Made by a program: the position numbers and the translations under genes
Part shown: positions 50,829 through 59,792 of the stretch, piece after piece
Position numbering within the stretch: position 1 is the first letter of the stretch
Layout: each line of letters begins with the position of its first letter
Assembly: GCF_021391675.1 (NCBI RefSeq)
Contig: NZ_CP090095.1
Location: 2,981,501 to 3,045,500, forward strand
Origin: Neorhizobium galegae
GTDB lineage: Bacteria; Pseudomonadota; Alphaproteobacteria; Rhizobiales; Rhizobiaceae
Length of the DNA stretch: 64,000 bases
Direction of reading: 5' to 3'
The notes under the pieces: generated by a model
The model's database searches: none
Told to the model about the DNA's origin: nothing
What the model saw: the letters and a program-made list of their open reading frames with translations, nothing else

Positions 50829-51572
50829 TCATTTGACCGCAGCGTTTCCGCCGTCCGCATAGAGCGCCGACCCTGCCACAAAGCTCGCCATCGGGCTCGC
50901 CAGGAAAAGTGCGGCCCGGGCGATTTCCTCGGGCTGGGCGATGCGCTTGAGGGCATGCAGCCCCGCCGCCCATTCCTTTTGTGCCGCGTCGCCGGCCATG
51001 GGAGTGTCGGTGCCGCCGGGCAACAGCGCATTGGCGCGTATGCCGCGCGCGCCATAGTCGGCGGTAATCCCTTTCACCAGACCCATGATCCCGGCCTTCG
51101 ATGCGCCATAGGCGCCCATGCCGGGGATGCCGACGCTGGTGCCGACGAATGTGGAGGTGAAGATGATCGATCCGCCGCCGCGTTCGAGCATGGCCGGGAT
51201 CTGCAAACGGGCGCCGAGGAAGGCGCTCGTGAGGTTCATGGTCATGGTATGCTCCCACTCCTCTCGCGTCACCTCGCCTAGCGGCTTGTAGGGCCCGACC
51301 GTACCGGCATTGTTCAGGGCGATGTCGAGACCGCCGAACCGGCCAAGCGCCGCTTCGAGCAATGCCCGGTGGGTCTCCTCGTCCGCGACATCGCCTGCCA
51401 CGGCAACCGCACGGCCGCCGGCCGCCTTGATCTCGGAAACAAGTTTTTGCAATTCCGCCTCGCCTCGCGCGTTGGCAACAACGGCAGCCCCTTCCCGGGC
51501 GAAGAGAAGGGCGGCGGCCCGGCCGATGCCGCTCGATGCGCCGGTAACGATAGCAACTTTGTCGGTTAGCAT
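50829..51572 (-). CDS. SDR-family oxidoreductase
   Basis: A 247-residue classical short-chain dehydrogenase: TGASSGIGRAAALLFAREGA, NNAGTVGPYKPLGEV, and YGASKAGIMGLVKGI with the catalytic Tyr and Lys, plus ALLPGGTDTPM near the C terminus. The substrate is not evident; the sequence is like the 3-oxoacyl-ACP reductase/glucose dehydrogenase-like group. The ribosome-binding AGGAGG precedes the start at 51572. It stands alone. Confidence 0.92.
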   Translation of the reverse strand: MLTDKVAIVTGASSGIGRAAALLFAREGAAVVANARGEAELQKLVSEIKAAGGRAVAVAGDVADEETHRALLEAALGRFGGLDIALNNAGTVGPYKPLGEVTREEWEHTMTMNLTSAFLGARLQIPAMLERGGGSIIFTSTFVGTSVGIPGMGAYGASKAGIMGLVKGITADYGARGIRANALLPGGTDTPMAGDAAQKEWAAGLHALKRIAQPEEIARAALFLASPMASFVAGSALYADGGNAAVK

Positions 51573-51780
51573 GATGTACCTCCTGTTGGTGACATCCGCT
51601 GTCTAAGGCTGCCCGACCCGCATCGACACCCGTTTCCTGACCGAATGAAAAACAGAAGCGGTAAGAGCCTGGGACGGGCCTGTCTGCTCCGACAGAAGCC
51701 TGCCTCATCCTCCAGAGAATCGGGGATCGCCGTCAGGATCTTCAAAGTAGAAGTCGTCCTCCATTCCGGAAGGTCCGGTG

Positions 51781-52746
51781 TTACTTGTTGGGCGCCTCGA
51801 CGCTGAGCAGCGAGCGCACCAACGCAGCCTGGCTGCGCACACCGGTCTTGTCGAAAATCCGCTGCAGCTGAGTGCGTAGCGTATTGATGCTAACTGCCAG
51901 GAGTTCGGCGGCACCTGCGAGGTCGTGGCCATCAACGATCAGTCGGGCAAGCCTAACCTGTGCGGGTGACAGACCATAAATCTCCTTCGCTCCATCGATC
52001 CGGCGTGCGACGGTCTCCGCATCGTCGAACGACACCAGCGTCTTGCCATCTTCGAGCCGAACCCAACAGTAGAGCGGCACCCCCGCTGTGTCTTCACCAA
52101 GTGCCACCGCCCAGGCCTGCTTCGGCGATAGGCTTAGCCGTGTCTGGCCCTGCAGTTCTCGGAAGGCCAGGTGCACGGCGTCACGAAGTGCGGGATCGTG
52201 TTCGCGCCGCCGCGCGCGGAGGCGGCCGGCGTCGACGGCGAGTCCCTGATGGTCGCGTATCCGCTCCTGCGCGAGCCGGTTCGTCCACAGGATTCGCTTA
52301 TCCGCATCGACCTCGATCAACGGGGAGTTCGCCTGTTCGACGGTGCTCTCCATCATCACCATGCAGCCGATCTTCCAGCCACCATCGACCCTGTGCAGGA
52401 TTTTTAGTTCGCGTTTCAGATCGTCGCCGGCATCAATCCCGATCTGGTCGTAGGTGACCCAGGCCATGTTCCCTGCGATGACGATGTTAACCTTCTCCCA
52501 CCGAACGCGCTCGAAATCGGCGTGTTTCTCCGGGAAACGCTCCATGATCGTCTCAAGTCGTGCGGCAATAGCGTCCCAGCCTTCGTCGATCCGGATGCCC
52601 AGCGAAGCAAAGTATTCCATCCGCCGGGTCTGCGGCGACTGCAGCCAGTGGCTAGCCAATGCCTCGAAGTCTCGCTGCAGCCAAGCCTCGGTCTCGCTGC
52701 GGATCACTACAAGTATCGCGGCCTTGTCAGCCTCGCTTTCATCCAT
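51781..52746 (-). CDS. NTF2/SnoaL-sensor LuxR-type regulator
   Basis: A 321-residue protein. Residues about 10-130 form an NTF2/SnoaL-like domain (SETEAWLQRDFEALASHWLQ, WVTYDQIGIDAGDDLKREL, VDGGWKIGCMVMM), residues about 140-240 an intermediate PAS-like region, and the C-terminal about 65 residues a LuxR helix-turn-helix (YGLSPAQVRLARLIVDGHDL...LAVSINTLRTQLQRIFDKTG). Fusion of an NTF2-like ligand pocket to LuxR output is uncommon. Start 52746 follows GGAG. The ligand is unknown. Confidence 0.85.
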   Translation of the reverse strand: MDESEADKAAILVVIRSETEAWLQRDFEALASHWLQSPQTRRMEYFASLGIRIDEGWDAIAARLETIMERFPEKHADFERVRWEKVNIVIAGNMAWVTYDQIGIDAGDDLKRELKILHRVDGGWKIGCMVMMESTVEQANSPLIEVDADKRILWTNRLAQERIRDHQGLAVDAGRLRARRREHDPALRDAVHLAFRELQGQTRLSLSPKQAWAVALGEDTAGVPLYCWVRLEDGKTLVSFDDAETVARRIDGAKEIYGLSPAQVRLARLIVDGHDLAGAAELLAVSINTLRTQLQRIFDKTGVRSQAALVRSLLSVEAPNK

Positions 52747-52812
52747 ACCACGATCTCCGGTGACGTCGGGTCGCAGCATAACACGGCTGATATTTCGTGG
52801 CATGAGACCACA

Positions 52813-52998
52813 TCAGATCAGCGTTGTACAAAGGATCAGGAACATGCCGGCCGTCATGGCGATCGACCCAAGCAGCCCCAGGCTCAAGCGCGTTAGTGCC
52901 ATCTGGTCCGAGTAGTAGCGGTCCTCGGCCCAGGCACTCATCCGCACCGGTTGGGCCTGGGTGTGAATGTGTGTGATGGCGAGACTGTAAATGTCCAT
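52813..52998 (-). CDS. Small single-pass membrane protein, unknown
   Basis: A 61-residue protein beginning MDIYSLAITHIHTQAQPVRM, with a C-terminal hydrophobic helix (RLSLGLLGSIAMTAGMFLIL). Start 52998 has a strong GGAGGAG, which argues for real translation. It is 67 bp upstream of the LuxR-type regulator on the same strand, so the two may be co-transcribed. No family recognised. Confidence 0.6.
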   Translation of the reverse strand: MDIYSLAITHIHTQAQPVRMSAWAEDRYYSDQMALTRLSLGLLGSIAMTAGMFLILCTTLI

Positions 52999-53149
52999 GA
53001 TCTCCTCCGGTCCTGGCGCTTTCATCCATGCATCCTGGCATGGAGAGGCGCCATGACCTGTCATGCGAGAGGACGACAGCGGAGAGGTTAACGGCGGGAG
53101 CCGCTGACCTCACTTTTCAGATCGGCCGGGTTTCTATCGCCAAAAGACG

Positions 53150-53530
53150 AAAAGGGGCGACCCGCAGAGCCGCCCTTTCAACATTCAGATCTTTGCCCTG
53201 CTTACGCCGGACAGCGCTTGCGGCACTGCTAGCCGCCGGTGCGGTTGTCGTTGCCGAATTCACCGGGCCGCGGTTCTCGCCGTTTGCCGCACTGGCCGTG
53301 GCCTCCGTTGGCCGCCTTTCGCTGGGCAGGGCGGAAATCCGACGTGGTCGCCAGATCGTTGTCGGCTTCGAAGCCCGGGGCTTCCTCGCGCGACGCTGGC
53401 CGCGGAAATCGTCGTTGCGGCGGTTGTCGCTCTGCGGACGGTCACCATGGGACGATCGCCGTGCGAGCGGGCCGGACGTTCGCGGCACTCAGGAGAGCTT
53501 TCGCTGTTGCCGCGCGCCTGGCCATCGCCT
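53150..53530 (-). pseudogene. Decayed copy of a DEAD-box helicase C-terminal tail
   Basis: On the minus strand this stretch matches the 3' end of the helicase gene at 49063-50772. The shared 20-mer aacgacgatttccgcggcca is flanked by further matching sequence, the segment accacgtcggatttccgcc follows at the same spacing, and the ending ttcggcaacgacaaccg leads to a terminator-like hairpin (gggcg/cgccc, then tttt). Shifts of frame and stops break the frame (readable fragment HGDRPQSDNRRNDDFRGQRR). It directly abuts the EamA gene's stop. The N-terminal helicase core is absent. Confidence 0.75.
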
Positions 53531-54403
53531 TCAGGCCTTTCGGTTCACCATGTAGACGCCCGCCACCACGATCACCGTGCCGACGATCATCTGCAGGGTC
53601 AGCGGCTCGCCGAACAGGATCGCCGCCTCGATCGCCACGACCGGGGGCATCAGGTAGATGAGCGAGGCGGCGCGGGACACCTGGCCGCGGCGGATGAGGT
53701 AGAGCAGCAGGCCAACGGCGCCCATGGACAGGCCGAGGACAGACCAGGCCATGGCGAGGATCGCCTCATGCGTCCAGTCGAAGCGCAGGTTTTCAAGGCT
53801 GAGCGCCAGCGGGATGGTGACGATCAGCGCGCCGACGAATTGCAGCGTGGCGATCGAGAACAGGTCGCCCTCCTGCAGGTGCCGCTTCTGATAGAGCGTG
53901 CCGTAGGTGACCGACGTCATGGCGACGAGGTTGATCAGCACGGGAACCGCAAGTCCGGCCAGCCCGCGCTCGAAAAGGTCGAGAAGCTGCGTCGAGATCG
54001 CGATCAGGATGCCGGCAAAACCGAGCGCCAGGCCGACCTTCTGCAAGGGCTTGAGGCGCTCTCCGAGGAAAAGCGGCGCGACCATGGCGGTCAGCAGCGG
54101 CTGCAGGCCGGCGATGATGCCGGAAAGCCCCGCCGGCACGCCCTGCCCGATCGCATACCAGACGCCGGCGAGATAGAGCCCGTGCAGGAAAACACCCGAG
54201 AACATCGCATGGCCGAGCTGGGCCCGGCTCTTCGGCCATTTTGCCCGCGTGATCAGGCAGACCGCGAAAAACGCCGCGGCGGCGAGTGCGTGCCGCCCGG
54301 CCAGGAACGTCAGGGGGTCGGCGTGCGCCGCCGCATATTTCGCGACGATCCAGCCCGTGGACCAGAGGAGGACGAAGAGGGCCGGAGCCAGGCGGTCGAG
54401 CAT
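53531..54403 (-). CDS. EamA/DMT-family membrane transporter
   Basis: A 290-residue protein with ten hydrophobic segments in two EamA repeats (first begins LAPALFVLLWSTGWIVAKYA; second begins GLAVPVLINLVAMTSVTYGT). Similar to RhaT/YdcZ-type drug or metabolite exporters; the substrate is unknown. It ends exactly where the helicase remnant begins. No linkage to the LuxR regulator beyond proximity. Confidence 0.9.
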   Translation of the reverse strand: MLDRLAPALFVLLWSTGWIVAKYAAAHADPLTFLAGRHALAAAAFFAVCLITRAKWPKSRAQLGHAMFSGVFLHGLYLAGVWYAIGQGVPAGLSGIIAGLQPLLTAMVAPLFLGERLKPLQKVGLALGFAGILIAISTQLLDLFERGLAGLAVPVLINLVAMTSVTYGTLYQKRHLQEGDLFSIATLQFVGALIVTIPLALSLENLRFDWTHEAILAMAWSVLGLSMGAVGLLLYLIRRGQVSRAASLIYLMPPVVAIEAAILFGEPLTLQMIVGTVIVVAGVYMVNRKA

Positions 54404-54752
54404 GATGGGGATGTCCGGCGGAGATTTCGGCAGCGGCCGTTTTCATGGAAGCCGCCTGCTTATTCCCACCCCGTTTCATCGTCAAAGCAGAAAAACTGAT
54501 GATTGCGATGAGCGGCGCTTGACCACTGCCTGAGCAGGACTTGGGCAGCTGATGTTTTTCAAGGCAGGAGACTTATTCATCTCCTCCTAAAGTAGGGAGC
54601 TTGCCGAGCGCCAGAATCAGCGCATTTACTGGTGGGGGGAGCGTCGAAACTGTATTTTTTTGACGCGCGGAATTCTTTTCCGCCAATTGCGCACAGTTCT
54701 TGCATTGCCTTCACTGTTGTACTCTTATGGCCAAAAAAAGGGGAATGCGTCT
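54404..54752. other. 349-bp gap before the ATP-grasp operon
   Basis: No gene is seen in it. A T-rich stretch with ttgacg at 54658 could be the -35 of the operon promoter. A small hairpin (ggaga/tctcc near 54566) and the purine-rich aaaaggggaa just before the start complete it. Confidence 0.4.
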
Positions 54753-56162
54753 TTGGCATTTGATGAAATGTTGACTGCGGAAAACCTTCCGCGACCGCCA
54801 TACAAGACCTACCACGAATGGTATGCCAGTCAGGATGCTGCGCACCTGATCCGCAAGACCCAGGATGCGGAAAACATATTCAGAAAGACGGGCATCACAT
54901 TCGCGGTCTATGGACACGCAGACAGTTCCGAAAAGCTCATCCCCTTCGACATCATTCCCCGCATCATTTCCGCCCGTGAATGGCGCAAGCTCGCGCAGGG
55001 CATCGAGCAGCGGGTTCTGGCGCTCAACGCCTTCCTCGACGACATCTACCACAAGCAGGAGATCATCAAGGCCGGCCGCATTCCCCGCGCGCTGATCGAG
55101 AGGAACGTCACCTTCCTTCCCGAAATGATCGGCTTCAAGCCGCCGGGCGGCGTCTACACCCATATCGTCGGTACCGACATCGTGCGCACCGGCGAGGACC
55201 AGTTCTACGTGCTGGAAGACAATGCCCGCACGCCGTCCGGAGTTTCCTACATGCTGGAAAACCGGGAAACCATGATGCAGATGTTCCCCGAACTGTTTAC
55301 GCTGAACAAGGTGCAGCGGGTCGAGGACTATCCGCGGCTGCTGCGCCAGTCGCTCGCCTCGCTTGCCCCTCCCGGCTGCAAGGGCCGGCCACGCGTCGCG
55401 GTGCTGACGCCCGGCATCTTCAATTCGGCCTATTACGAACACTCGTTCCTCGCCGACCAGATGGGCGTCGAACTCGTCGAGGGCGGCGATCTGCGCGTCA
55501 TCGACGGCCGCGTCAAGATGCGCACAACAAGGGGGTACGAGGCGATCGACGTCCTCTACCGCCGCGTCGACGACGACTTCCTCGATCCGATGACCTTTCG
55601 CGCGGATTCGGCGCTCGGCATTCCAGGCATCATGGACGTCTACCGGGCCGGCAACATCACCATCGCCAATGCACCCGGCACCGGCATCTGCGACGACAAG
55701 GCGATCTATTCCTACATGCCCGAGATCGTCGAGTTCTATACGGGCCGCAAGGCGCTGCTCGAAAACGTGCCGACCTGGCGCTGTTCCGAGCCCGACAGCC
55801 TCAAATACGTGCTGGAGCACATCGAGGAACTGGTCGTCAAGGAAGTGCACGGTTCGGGCGGCTACGGCATGCTGGTAGGCCCGACGGCCAGCAAGAAGGA
55901 GCGCACCGACTTTGCCGAGAAGCTGGCGGCCAGGCCCGACAACTACATCGCCCAGCCGACACTGGCGCTGTCCACCGTGCCGATCTTCGTCAACAAGGGG
56001 ATCGCCCCCCGTCACGTCGACCTGCGCCCCTATGTGCTCGTCTCCGACAAGGTGAAGATCATCCCCGGCGGCCTGACCCGCGTGGCCCTGAAACAGGGTT
56101 CGCTGGTGGTCAATTCCAGCCAGGGCGGCGGCACCAAGGACACTTGGGTACTGGAAGATTGA
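54753..56162 (+). CDS. Circularly permuted ATP-grasp protein (type 2)
   Basis: About 469 residues. PFDIIPRIISAREWRKLAQG, FYVLEDNARTPSGVSYMLEN, VLYRRVDDDFLDP and KEVHGSGGYGMLVGPTASKK are the DUF404/407 circularly permuted ATP-grasp pattern, with ATP- and metal-binding residues in NARTPSG and HGSGGYGM. Such enzymes are predicted peptide ligases. The start is a TTG at 54753 after AAAAGGGGA, giving MAFDEMLTAENLPRPPYKTY; a longer frame to 54660 has no conserved sequence. It heads an operon with the alpha-E and transglutaminase genes. Confidence 0.85.
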   Translation: MAFDEMLTAENLPRPPYKTYHEWYASQDAAHLIRKTQDAENIFRKTGITFAVYGHADSSEKLIPFDIIPRIISAREWRKLAQGIEQRVLALNAFLDDIYHKQEIIKAGRIPRALIERNVTFLPEMIGFKPPGGVYTHIVGTDIVRTGEDQFYVLEDNARTPSGVSYMLENRETMMQMFPELFTLNKVQRVEDYPRLLRQSLASLAPPGCKGRPRVAVLTPGIFNSAYYEHSFLADQMGVELVEGGDLRVIDGRVKMRTTRGYEAIDVLYRRVDDDFLDPMTFRADSALGIPGIMDVYRAGNITIANAPGTGICDDKAIYSYMPEIVEFYTGRKALLENVPTWRCSEPDSLKYVLEHIEELVVKEVHGSGGYGMLVGPTASKKERTDFAEKLAARPDNYIAQPTLALSTVPIFVNKGIAPRHVDLRPYVLVSDKVKIIPGGLTRVALKQGSLVVNSSQGGGTKDTWVLED

Positions 56163-56174
56163 GGTCGTAGATAC

Positions 56175-57116
56175 ATGCTCGGAAGAACTGCAAACGGCCT
56201 CTACTGGATGTTCCGCTACATCGAGCGGGCGGAGAATATCGCCCGCCTCGTCGACGCGGGCCTGCGCGTATCGCTGACCCGCGCCGGCTCCTCCGACGAG
56301 GATTGGCACGGCGTGCTCGAAAGCGCCGGCGTGCGCGAAGCCTATTCGGAAGTGCACGCCGAACTGACGGCGGCGGACGCCATCGACTACCTGCTGCGCG
56401 ACACGTCGAACCCGTCGAGCGTCATGTCCTGCATCGAATTCGGGCGCAACAACGCCCGCATGGTACGCACCGCGCTGACCCGCGAAACCTGGGAGGCGAC
56501 CAACGAATGCTGGATCGACCTGAAGGCCCGGCTTTCCCGCAAGGTGAAGCAGACCGACCTGCCGGAACTGATCGACGTCATCAAGCACCGCTGCGGCCTG
56601 ATCCGCGGCGCCTTCCACGGCTCGATGCTGAGAAACGACCTCTACAACTTCTCGCGCATCGGCACCTTCATCGAGCGCGCCGACAACACCAGCCGCATTC
56701 TCGACGTGAAATATTACGTGCTTCTGCCGGCGATCAGCCAGGTCGGATCGAAACTCGACAACTACCAATGGGAATCGATTCTGCGCTCGGTCTCGGCCCA
56801 CCGTTCCTACGGCTGGGTCTATGACGGCGAATATCAATCCGCCAACATCGCCGACTTCCTGATCCTGAAAGTCCAGATGCCGCGCTCGCTCGCCTATTGT
56901 TACGAGAAGATCGTCAGCAATCTCGGCTATCTTGGGGAAACCTATGGGGAGCAGGTGAAGGCGCACGAGACAGCGGCAGCGATCCACTCGACGCTGAAGC
57001 GGGGCTCCATCTCCGACATCATGGATCACGGCCTGCACGAATTCCTGGAGGACTTTGTCAGCCGCAACAACCAGCTCAGCGCCGAGATCTCCGAAGGCTA
57101 CCGCTTTTATCAATAG
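56175..57116 (+). CDS. Alpha-E domain protein (DUF403)
   Basis: A 313-residue helical protein beginning MLGRTANGLYWMFRYIERAE, the signature start of the alpha-E domain (LGRTANGLYWMxRYIERAEN), with further conserved helices (LYNFSRIGTFIERADNTSRI). It always pairs with the ATP-grasp type 2 and a transglutaminase-like protein, here 12 bp after the former. Its activity is not known; a role as a binding or substrate-presenting partner is inferred from co-occurrence. Confidence 0.88.
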   Translation: MLGRTANGLYWMFRYIERAENIARLVDAGLRVSLTRAGSSDEDWHGVLESAGVREAYSEVHAELTAADAIDYLLRDTSNPSSVMSCIEFGRNNARMVRTALTRETWEATNECWIDLKARLSRKVKQTDLPELIDVIKHRCGLIRGAFHGSMLRNDLYNFSRIGTFIERADNTSRILDVKYYVLLPAISQVGSKLDNYQWESILRSVSAHRSYGWVYDGEYQSANIADFLILKVQMPRSLAYCYEKIVSNLGYLGETYGEQVKAHETAAAIHSTLKRGSISDIMDHGLHEFLEDFVSRNNQLSAEISEGYRFYQ

Positions 57117-57143
57117 GCCCAACAGGCACAGGATTTACCGCAC

Positions 57144-57974
57144 ATGCGGCTCAAGATCGCCCATACGACCGAATATCTCTATGACGAGCCGGTGCCCTAT
57201 TCGCTGCAGCGCCTCAGGCTGACGCCGACCGACGGCCCCGGCCAGAAGGTCATCAACTGGTCGATCACCGTCGATGGCGCCAAGATCGAGGCGGGTTATG
57301 CCGACCAGTTCGGCAACCGCGTCGAGCTGGTCTCCACCGAAGGCACCGAGCACACGATCCGCATCACCGCATCCGGCGAGGTGGAGACCCAGGACCGCGC
57401 CGGCGTCTTCGGCCCGCACCAGGGGTTCTGCCCGCTCTGGCTGTTCCTGCGCGACACGGCGCTGACCAAGCCCGGCAAGCTCATCCGCGAACTCGCCAAA
57501 AGCCTCAAGGGCGACAGCGAGCTTGCCAAGATGCACGCGCTCATGGAGGCGATCCACGAGACCGTTGCCTATGTGCCGGGCGCGACGGGCACCGAGACGA
57601 CTGCCGAACAGGCGCTGGAGGCAAAGACCGGCGTCTGCCAGGACCATACCCATATCTTCATCACTGCCGCCCGCCTGCTGGATATCCCGGCGCGCTACAT
57701 TTCCGGCTACCTGCTGATGGAAGGCGAGACCGAACAGGCCGCAACCCATGCCTGGGCGGAAGTGCATCTGCCGGGCCTCGGCTGGGTCGGCTTCGACACG
57801 TCGAACAAGATCTGCCCGAACGACAGTTACGTTCGGGTCGCTTCCGGCCTCTGCTACCGCGATTGCGCCCCCGTCTCCGGCATGCGCCTCGGCCCGGCCG
57901 GCGAAAACCTCAAGGTTTCGCTGACGGTGGCGCAAAGCCAAAGCCAGCAGGGCCAGACGCAGTCCCAAGGGTAA
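57144..57974 (+). CDS. Transglutaminase-family protein (cysteine peptidase fold)
   Basis: A 276-residue protein. The N-terminal beta domain (MRLKIAHTTEYLYDEPVPYS) is followed by a transglutaminase core with the catalytic triad in GVCQDHTHIFITAARLLDIP (Cys), THAWAEVHLPGLGWVGFDTS (His and Asp). Such proteins hydrolyse or ligate peptide bonds. It is the third gene of the ATP-grasp operon, 27 bp after alpha-E, and ends with a Gln/Ser-rich tail. Confidence 0.92.
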   Translation: MRLKIAHTTEYLYDEPVPYSLQRLRLTPTDGPGQKVINWSITVDGAKIEAGYADQFGNRVELVSTEGTEHTIRITASGEVETQDRAGVFGPHQGFCPLWLFLRDTALTKPGKLIRELAKSLKGDSELAKMHALMEAIHETVAYVPGATGTETTAEQALEAKTGVCQDHTHIFITAARLLDIPARYISGYLLMEGETEQAATHAWAEVHLPGLGWVGFDTSNKICPNDSYVRVASGLCYRDCAPVSGMRLGPAGENLKVSLTVAQSQSQQGQTQSQG

Positions 57975-58236
57975 CAAACGCGCCAAGACCGGGGACGCCG
58001 TCCGGCATGGCAGGCGTTCTCGGCCGACCGTAAAATCACCGGCTCACACCGTTGTGCGGCGCAATGGTTTGTTAACCACGGACGGCATTCCCGATTTTTC
58101 AAGCAGTTCAAGGGTTGAAGATTCCGGAGGCGGCAATCTATGCTGCATTGCGGCATGGACTATTGCTGCCTACGATGCGCGGGGCTGCGGGTTACCGAAA
58201 CGCATGGCAAATGCCATGCCCGAATGAGGATACCAG

Positions 58237-59202
58237 ATGCTTGAGACGTCCAAAACCAAGCCGCAGGATCTCGAATCGATCGCGCGCCATGGCGGAACTT
58301 TCCGGCGAATGGCCGCACGCCTGCCCACTTATCTTACCGACCTGCGGGAAAACCCGGCTTGGCTTCCGATGTTCCTTTTGGCCCGGACAATTCCGTTCAG
58401 GCGGGCGCATTGGCTAACCGCCCGGCGCGTCTCGAAGTCCGTGCCGACGGAGACATCGATGTTCGGCGATATCGAAGCCGATAAGGTCGCCGACGAACTC
58501 AGACGGAACGGAATCTTCACCGGCCTGGTCCTGCCCGATGCGATTAGGCAGGAGATTGCCCGTTTTTCATCCGAAACCCCTTGTTTCGGCAATTTCGAGC
58601 GGAAACTCGAATTCCGTGCCGACGAACATGCGGAAGCGGAACGCCGATTCGGGCGGGCGATCTTGAGCGGCCACCATTTCGAAAGGATCGCCGATTGCGA
58701 GGCGGCGGTCGCGGTGCAGCAGGATCCTCTTCTTCTCGATATCGCAAAGCACTATCTCGGTGGCGAAGCCAAGCTCATCACCACCCGGACGTGGTGGAGC
58801 TTTCCCACGCAATCCGCTTCGGAGGCCGATCTCAGCCGTGCCTCCTTCAAGTTTCATTTCGATCTGGACGACTGGCGGATGCTGAAATTTTTCTTCTACC
58901 TGTCGAATGTCGATGAGGACGCGGGACCGCACGTCTATATGCGCGGCAGCCACAACAAGCGGCGTCTCAAGCACCAGTTGACCCTGCTGGTTGGGCATCC
59001 GGCGGAAGAAGTGCTCGAATTCTACGGAGAGGAAAGCGCCGTCACCCTGACGGGCAAGGCGGGCTATGGGTTCGTCGAAGACCCCTTCGGCTTCCATATG
59101 GGGACGGTGGCAAAACATCACCCGCGTCTCATGATGGAAGTCGGGTTCGGCGTATCGAAACCCTCAAAGCGCAGATATCACGGCGAGCCCATCGTGCGCT
59201 GA
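58237..59202 (+). CDS. PhyH-like 2-oxoglutarate/Fe(II) dioxygenase family protein
   Basis: A 321-residue protein. The iron-binding HxD lies in FHFDLDDWRMLKFFFYLSNV, followed by DEDAGPHVYMRGSH, and the distal His plus Arg in FGFHMGTVAKHHPRLMMEVG. This matches the phytanoyl-CoA dioxygenase fold, which hydroxylates small molecules using 2-oxoglutarate and oxygen. The substrate is unknown. The 262 bp before it has no gene. The stop is followed by the J-domain gene at 120 bp. Confidence 0.78.
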   Translation: MLETSKTKPQDLESIARHGGTFRRMAARLPTYLTDLRENPAWLPMFLLARTIPFRRAHWLTARRVSKSVPTETSMFGDIEADKVADELRRNGIFTGLVLPDAIRQEIARFSSETPCFGNFERKLEFRADEHAEAERRFGRAILSGHHFERIADCEAAVAVQQDPLLLDIAKHYLGGEAKLITTRTWWSFPTQSASEADLSRASFKFHFDLDDWRMLKFFFYLSNVDEDAGPHVYMRGSHNKRRLKHQLTLLVGHPAEEVLEFYGEESAVTLTGKAGYGFVEDPFGFHMGTVAKHHPRLMMEVGFGVSKPSKRRYHGEPIVR

Positions 59203-59321
59203 TATGAGCCTGACGCCTCGATGAACCCCCGAAGGGGCTCATCCGATAGCCGCCGATATGCCCGCACAAGCTCGACGCCACCTTCGCATGTTCTGGTGCC
59301 GCCCCATAAAAGAGGTGGCGC

Positions 59322-59792
59322 ATGCTGTTTGGGCAATCGGTCTTCCAGTCGGTCCTGACGCGACTGAAGCAGGAGCATGGCGAAGGCGAGGCCGAGGAGG
59401 CAGGCACGGGTTTCCGCATCAAGGGGCTCGGCATGGGTTTCGTCGCGCCGCAGGATGACGGCCCGGTGGTGACGGCCACCGGGACCGAGGCCTATTTCGC
59501 TTTCCTTCCCGACGTTGCCGAGATCGCAATCGAATCGGTGCTGGCGCAAGAGCAGCCGCCGGCACCGGTCATCCCCGCCCACCTGTTGCGGCTGACGACC
59601 GAGGAGATCGCCTCGGAGCTTGACATCACGGCTGCCGACACGGAGGCGACGCTCGGCGAAAAACGCCGGCATTTCGCCAAGGCCAACCATCCCGACGGGG
59701 TCGCACCGGAATTCCGGGAGAACGCCAATACCCGCATGAAGACCGCCAACCTGCTGATCGACACCGCGATCAAAGGCCTGTTCTGGCGCTAG
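59322..59792 (+). CDS. J-domain-like protein with C-terminal HPD motif
   Basis: A 156-residue protein whose C terminus is a short J-domain: TLGEKRRHFAKANHPDGVAP with the HPD motif, followed by NTRMKTANLLIDTAIKGLFW. The N-terminal 100 residues have no known domain (FRIKGLGMGFVAPQDDGPVV). J-domains stimulate the Hsp70 DnaK; the domain is at the C terminus, unlike DnaJ, so it may be a specialised cochaperone. GAGG precedes the start. Its stop overlaps the end of the next gene. Confidence 0.72.
   Translation: MLFGQSVFQSVLTRLKQEHGEGEAEEAGTGFRIKGLGMGFVAPQDDGPVVTATGTEAYFAFLPDVAEIAIESVLAQEQPPAPVIPAHLLRLTTEEIASELDITAADTEATLGEKRRHFAKANHPDGVAPEFRENANTRMKTANLLIDTAIKGLFWR

Noticed and set aside
48835..51708. 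957-codon minus-strand open frame opposite the DEAD-box helicase
   Set aside because: The translation is a low-complexity shadow of the RGG tail and helicase core, and it runs across the SDR gene in another frame.
51705..51935. 76-codon minus-strand frame at the end of the NTF2-LuxR gene
   Set aside because: It overlaps the C-terminal helix-turn-helix of the regulator in another frame and lacks a ribosome-binding site.
54711..57122. 803-codon minus-strand open frame opposite the ATP-grasp operon
   Set aside because: It spans three well-supported plus-strand genes and contains no domain signature.
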